Shown: positions 60,697 through 64,000 of the stretch, piece by piece
Layout: the number at the start of each line of letters is the position of its first letter
Numbering within the stretch: position 1 is the first letter of the stretch
Assembly: GCA_023014365.1 (NCBI GenBank)
Contig: JAEBUN010000004.1
Location: forward strand, 1,860,001 to 1,924,000
Origin: Lepiota brunneoincarnata
Taxonomy: Eukaryota > Basidiomycota > Agaricomycetes > Agaricales > Agaricaceae
DNA: 64,000 nt
Direction: 5' to 3'
Made by a program: the position numbers and the translations under genes
The notes under the pieces: model-generated
What the model saw: the letters and a program-made list of their open reading frames with translations, nothing else
Told to the model about the DNA's origin: nothing
Databases searched by the model: none

Positions 60697-61553
60697 AGCA
60701 CATGACGAATTCCTGGGGGCAGGAATGACATGAGACTATACCGCCGTTTTCAGACTTCTCACAATCAGGGAGCACATGGTTGGTCTCCGCCATTCTGTGC
60801 AGAGAAGGGCCAGATGATAACGTAGGCCGATTATATCTGTGTGTCGAAACCGAAAAAGCAATGGGCAACCGGGTTCCTGATTGAATTACGCGACGCGTTT
60901 GTTTGTTTTGTGAAATTGATGGCTCAGGACCTCGAGCACTGCGGGGAGTCAGTCGGTTGAATTCTTTCCCACCATGCTGGCCGACCAAGAGCGCAAATAC
61001 CCCCGCGTACGACGACTCAGGCGCTGACGTCGACAATCACCATGCCCAGCTCTCCCTGGGCATGTACGCACGGACGGGGAACGCTGCGAGCGGGAGGGAA
61101 GCGAAGAAGGTGAAGATTTGAATAGACCGAATCCAACCAGAATTCCGATGAAGGTAATCGTTCGGATAAATATGGCTTGGGGAATGTGGGGGATGAGGTG
61201 TCCGGGGTCTGGCGGAGCACGATCGAAGGCCTGTCATTTGAATGAACCTTCGTAGGTATAAGTTCCGCCTAGTTGAAACCCAAATGCACCTCTTGCCACC
61301 TCTTTTCCTTTGACGCTCATCTTCCTCCCACCAGTCAACCCCATCCTCGTAAGTCCAGTTTTTCTCGCTTGTTTTTCTATGTCTCTGGACACCTAACTCT
61401 GCCTTATCTTTTTTTTTCCCAGTCCCCTCCTTCAACCCCTTGGCTTTAGAGCACGCGACAAAAACGCGTCTTCCGCGCTGCTGATTACTCTACACCTTTC
61501 CACCTCCTTCGCGCTTTGATACCCATCACATATTGATCAACGCCACATAAGCT
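60697..61553. other. Intergenic region between VPS33 and the YABBY-like gene
   Basis: The last 250 bases (61300-61550) are CT-rich and look like the leader of the YABBY-like gene. One small minus-strand frame inside (61037-61237) is listed separately. Otherwise no motif-bearing frame was seen. Confidence 0.45.
61037..61237 (-). CDS. Possible small membrane protein (66 residues), unrecognised
   Basis: An ATG at 61237 opens MTGLRSCSARPRTPHPPHSP, an Arg/Ser/Pro-rich start that could target mitochondria. It continues HIYPNDYLHRNSGWI and a hydrophobic helix (IQIFTFFASLPLAAFPVRAY) before the stop at 61037. The shape (presequence plus one helix) suits small respiratory-chain or translocase subunits, but I cannot match it to one. 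It may be a chance frame: another frame is open over the same bases. Confidence 0.25.
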   Translation of the reverse strand: MTGLRSCSARPRTPHPPHSPSHIYPNDYLHRNSGWIRSIQIFTFFASLPLAAFPVRAYMPRESWAW

Positions 61554-61990
61554 ATGGCACCTAACAGAACTGAAAAACAAAGGAAGAGTACGTCCCAACG
61601 AGCTTGTTATCATCCGCTCGGGAGTAAGGTTGATGGCCGATTCTTTTGTTTGTCTGTTTTTTTTTTCCTTTTTTTTTTTTTTTCTTTTTCAGCCAAATCT
61701 AGTGGAGCTGGTAGAAAGAAGTTGACACCGTTCAACAAATTTATGGTGCGTTGGTGGGATTCTACTGGTAACCGAGTTGATGTTGACCCTCTCCATCTAC
61801 TCAGCAATCAGAGATGCACCGCTTGAAGAACGATGAACCTGAACTTACGCACAAGGAAAGGCGAGTGGCCCGTGACTCTTTTGTCACGGTACAGCAGAGG
61901 ACTGACGTACTGCTGCGGAAGTGCAGGTTCAAGAAAGCAACTGGCAACTGGAAGACCGCATCTGAGAACCCCAAGAAGGTGGCGGCATGA
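61554..61990 (+). CDS. Small YABBY/HMG-like DNA-binding protein (68 residues)
   Basis: Four exons give one short basic protein. Exon 1 from the ATG at 61554 is MAPNRTEKQRK. A first intron with a long T tract leads to KSSGAGRKKLTPFNKFM. A second (from 61745) leads to QSEMHRLKNDEPELTHKER, and a third (61861-61926, GC donor) to FKKATGNWKTASENPKKVAA. The KLTPFNKFM...ELTHKERFK..NWK pattern is that of the YABBY-like, HMG-box-related domain found as a stand-alone small protein in many basidiomycetes. It probably binds DNA or chromatin; its role is not known. The domain fills nearly the whole protein. Confidence 0.78.
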
Positions 61991-62488
61991 GGGTCATCAC
62001 TGGGGCCCATCACGCTGATATACCGCCGGACTGCGACCACACTTTCACACCTTGCGCAACTTCCTATTAATTGCCCTGTTCAAACTCACCGTTGTTGATT
62101 TTTTGGATCCTTGCTCGTCCATACACTACGCTCCTTGAGTATTTACCACCAGTCTCAGAGTTTCAGTGTCAATAGCTTTCTTCTCCTGTGATACTATCTA
62201 TGACTTATTGGTACATATATACGCTACATATTTCTTTTAAATGTTACCGATTCATTGTCCAACATGGGATGGCCAGGGGAGAGTGGTGTGCGGGCGGAGG
62301 AGGCGAGAGGCCGTAAATGGAGATCAGGGACGGAGAGGCGGACCTGAGAGATCCGGGAACGTGAATTGCGTCAGAGGAGAATGCTCGGTGCAGCTGCCTG
62401 GCTGGTGTGGCCCTCCGTCCCTCTTATCTACTTATCTGCCCTCTGCCCTCTCTCTCTCTCTCTCTCTCGCACATCCCATGTGCCCCCC
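61991..62488. other. Intergenic: YABBY-like 3' end and F-box gene promoter
   Basis: It ends in a CT-dinucleotide tract (about 62448-62470) just before the chosen start, typical of leaders here. The upstream in-frame ATG at 62381 would add residues with no conserved look. Confidence 0.45.
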
Positions 62489-63329
62489 ATGAGTCCCTCC
62501 CGCCAGGTCCATCCACAACCCCAACCGCAGCCCGCCCGCATGTTCAGACACTCTCACCCTGATCTCCCCCCATCGAACGGTCCCGCGGTCGATCCAGCTC
62601 CCGCTGAGCCCGACTCGGCCTCCACTCAACCCGTCCCCATACCCCCATCTACCGTTCTGCATGATCTCTTCGACATGGCAACCTCGCCCTCTGGCTCAGG
62701 CTACCAGCGCGGCACTAGCTCGAGTGTCAGAGTCCCTCTCTCTTCTAGTTCCAGCCCGACCTCCTTTGAATTTCCATTTTCTTCATTTGACGATTCAAAC
62801 TTCACATCCTTCGATTCCACTCTTGCACATGACGACAAAGAAATGCGTTTCCCTTCTTCCTCCTCCAAGGGAAAAGAGAAGGATGTCCCTCCGACCCTGC
62901 CCCCCCTGACTTTTTCTGACATCGGTCTCAACTACGACCAGGCCTTCTGGCCCTCTTTTGGCTCTGTCTCTTCCACTCCCGGGCCTTCATCCTATGGTTC
63001 CGCCTTTAGTCCCATGCGAGACACCGCCCCGTCCGCCCCCTTTGTAGAGACCGCAGAAGCCGTCTCGTCATCCTCATCGACCTCTGCAACATCGGCGGGC
63101 GTGGTCTATACAGCCACACCCCTGAGGCGCATACCCTCGCGGTGCCGCTCTCTCTCCAACATCTCGGCTCAGTCTACCCCGTCGTTCGCCTCCCTCACAA
63201 TGTCGAAGATCAAGGTCAAGCTTGGACCCTTCTACCACCATCCAGAGCAACCTCGCTCGCAAGCTTTTGCTTGGCAAGCGTAGCGATACAAGCCCAGTCT
63301 CAGATTCTGTTTCAAACACCATCACATCC

Positions 63330-63366
<37 letters not shown>

Positions 63367-64000
63367 CCTCACTGGATCCTTCTATTGCCCCTTGGTATGC
63401 GGCACCATTGCAATATGATCTGGATAATACTGTACCCGCGACCTTTGTACGATCACGCAATACCGGCACTGAATGCAAGTTTAGACCAAAGCCATCCCGC
63501 CTCATGCTCAAGAGCAAAGGCCGATCAAACTCATCACCTGTCCCTTTTTCCGCGCTAGATTTTGTCCCAGTAGCATCCACCGACCTTTTTCGTCCTCTGC
63601 CTCTCTCTCAACGCAATTACATCGACCAGGTTATGCCAAAGGAAATTCGTATCCAGATCTTCAAGTCCTTCCTCCAGCTGTTTGAAGAGGATCATGCCAG
63701 AACCGTCGCCGAGGGTCGGTGGACTATTAGCAAGGCAACCTCGTCAAAATATCAATTAATCGGCAGGGACCGGGGCATCCGAGAATTATTCAAATTAAGC
63801 CGGGTGAATCGAATTTAGTACCAATGCCACAATCTGATGTTTACCTCCGCATGACAGGTTTCGCACTCATGGCAAACGCTTGTATTCGATGGCCAGCTGT
63901 GGGCTGACCTGGATCTACACTCGTTCCCAGGGCTGCCCAAATCCGCCCTCTTGCGCCTCACGTCCAATGGAGGTCCTTTCATCCGACGGCTAAGTTTTGC
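62489..64000 (+). CDS. F-box protein, 5' part (cut by the window edge), with one apparent frameshift
   Basis: F-box proteins choose substrates for SCF ubiquitin ligases. From the ATG at 62489 (MSPSRQVHPQPQPQPARMFR) runs a long Ser/Pro-rich region (SKGKEKDVPPTLPPLTFSDI), then RSLSNISAQSTPSFASLTMS and KIKVKLGP, a basic SNLARKLLLGKR, a threonine run, and the F-box (IDQVMPKEIRIQIFKSFLQL) near 63.65 kb. An intron joins RELFKLSR to VSHSWQTLVFDGQLWADLDL and the start of a leucine-rich region (LPKSALLRLTSNGGPFIRRL), which leaves the window. KVKLGP must join STTIQSNLARK by one base: one extra C in the CCC at 63227-63229. It resembles F-box/LRR proteins of the GRR1 or AMN1 type, but the repeats lie outside the window. 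Confidence 0.8.
63331..63367 (+). repeat. Coding CAA/ACA microsatellite (12 units)
   Basis: A perfect trinucleotide tandem in the F-box gene encodes a run of threonines (ACA) in the gene's frame; the neighbouring frame would read glutamines. Such coding repeats vary in length between strains. Confidence 0.9.

Noticed and set aside
60674..61036. Minus-strand frame overlapping the VPS33 stop
   Set aside because: No motif, and it overlaps the end of a well supported gene on the other strand.
63142..63558. Plus-strand frame with a glutamine run
   Set aside because: It is the poly-Gln shadow of the CAA repeat; the F-box motif downstream is continuous with the poly-Thr frame.
1..64000. CRISPR arrays, prophage, transposons with terminal repeats
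   Set aside because: No regularly spaced repeats, phage genes, transposase motifs or terminal inverted repeats were seen; the gene content is that of a fungal nucleus.

Overview
The window is nuclear DNA of a filamentous basidiomycete, most likely an Agaricomycete. The genes are packed on both strands, broken by many short introns (about 45-75 bases, GT-AG with CTNAC-type branch sites), and encode eukaryotic housekeeping proteins plus fungal ones (chitin synthase, Het-C, NTE1). There is no operon structure, phage, CRISPR array or recognisable transposon. Genus cannot be read from the sequence.

Layout. 0.4-6.8 kb (-): TAF2, a TFIID subunit carrying three C-terminal bromodomains; LTV1 diverges from it at 7.0-8.9 kb (+). 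9.0-12.7 kb (+): Het-C-like protein with a glycine-rich tail. 13.5-14.8 kb (-): Sec14-like lipid-transfer protein. 14.8-15.5 kb (+): Mediator subunit 11. 15.5-16.1 kb (-): tubulin chaperone cofactor A. 17.7-25.0 kb (-): two paralogous bHLH factors flanking a small four-helix membrane protein and a gene-poor stretch. 25.8-29.9 kb (+): a large serine/proline-rich conserved fungal protein. 30.4-33.9 kb (-): chitin synthase, divergent from casein kinase 1 at 34.8-36.1 kb (+). 37.1-40.4 kb (+): coatomer gamma. 40.7-42.5 kb (+): pantothenate kinase. 43.1-44.8 kb (+): a transcription factor with three homeodomains. 46.7-47.7 kb (-): an intronless orphan with one membrane segment. 49.5-51.8 kb (+): an isocitrate/2-methylisocitrate lyase. 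52.2-57.8 kb (+): NTE1 phospholipase. 58.0-60.7 kb (+): VPS33. 61.6-62.0 kb (+): a tiny YABBY/HMG-like protein. 62.5 kb to the right edge (+): an F-box protein, cut by the window.

The genes do not form one pathway. Loose themes are secretion and membrane lipid (Sec14-like, coatomer gamma, VPS33, NTE1, chitin synthase) and transcription (TAF2, MED11, bHLH pair, triple homeobox, YABBY-like).

The most interesting items are the triple-homeodomain gene, in which all three homeoboxes are cut by a phase-2 intron at the same codon; the three-bromodomain TAF2 with a dead peptidase-like site; the bHLH pair with a conserved intron; three GC-AG introns; and a recurring pattern in which otherwise intact conserved genes are each broken by exactly one extra base at one or more points, most simply consensus insertion errors. 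Exon borders were inferred by eye from splice signals and reading-frame continuity; gene limits are better supported than individual introns.
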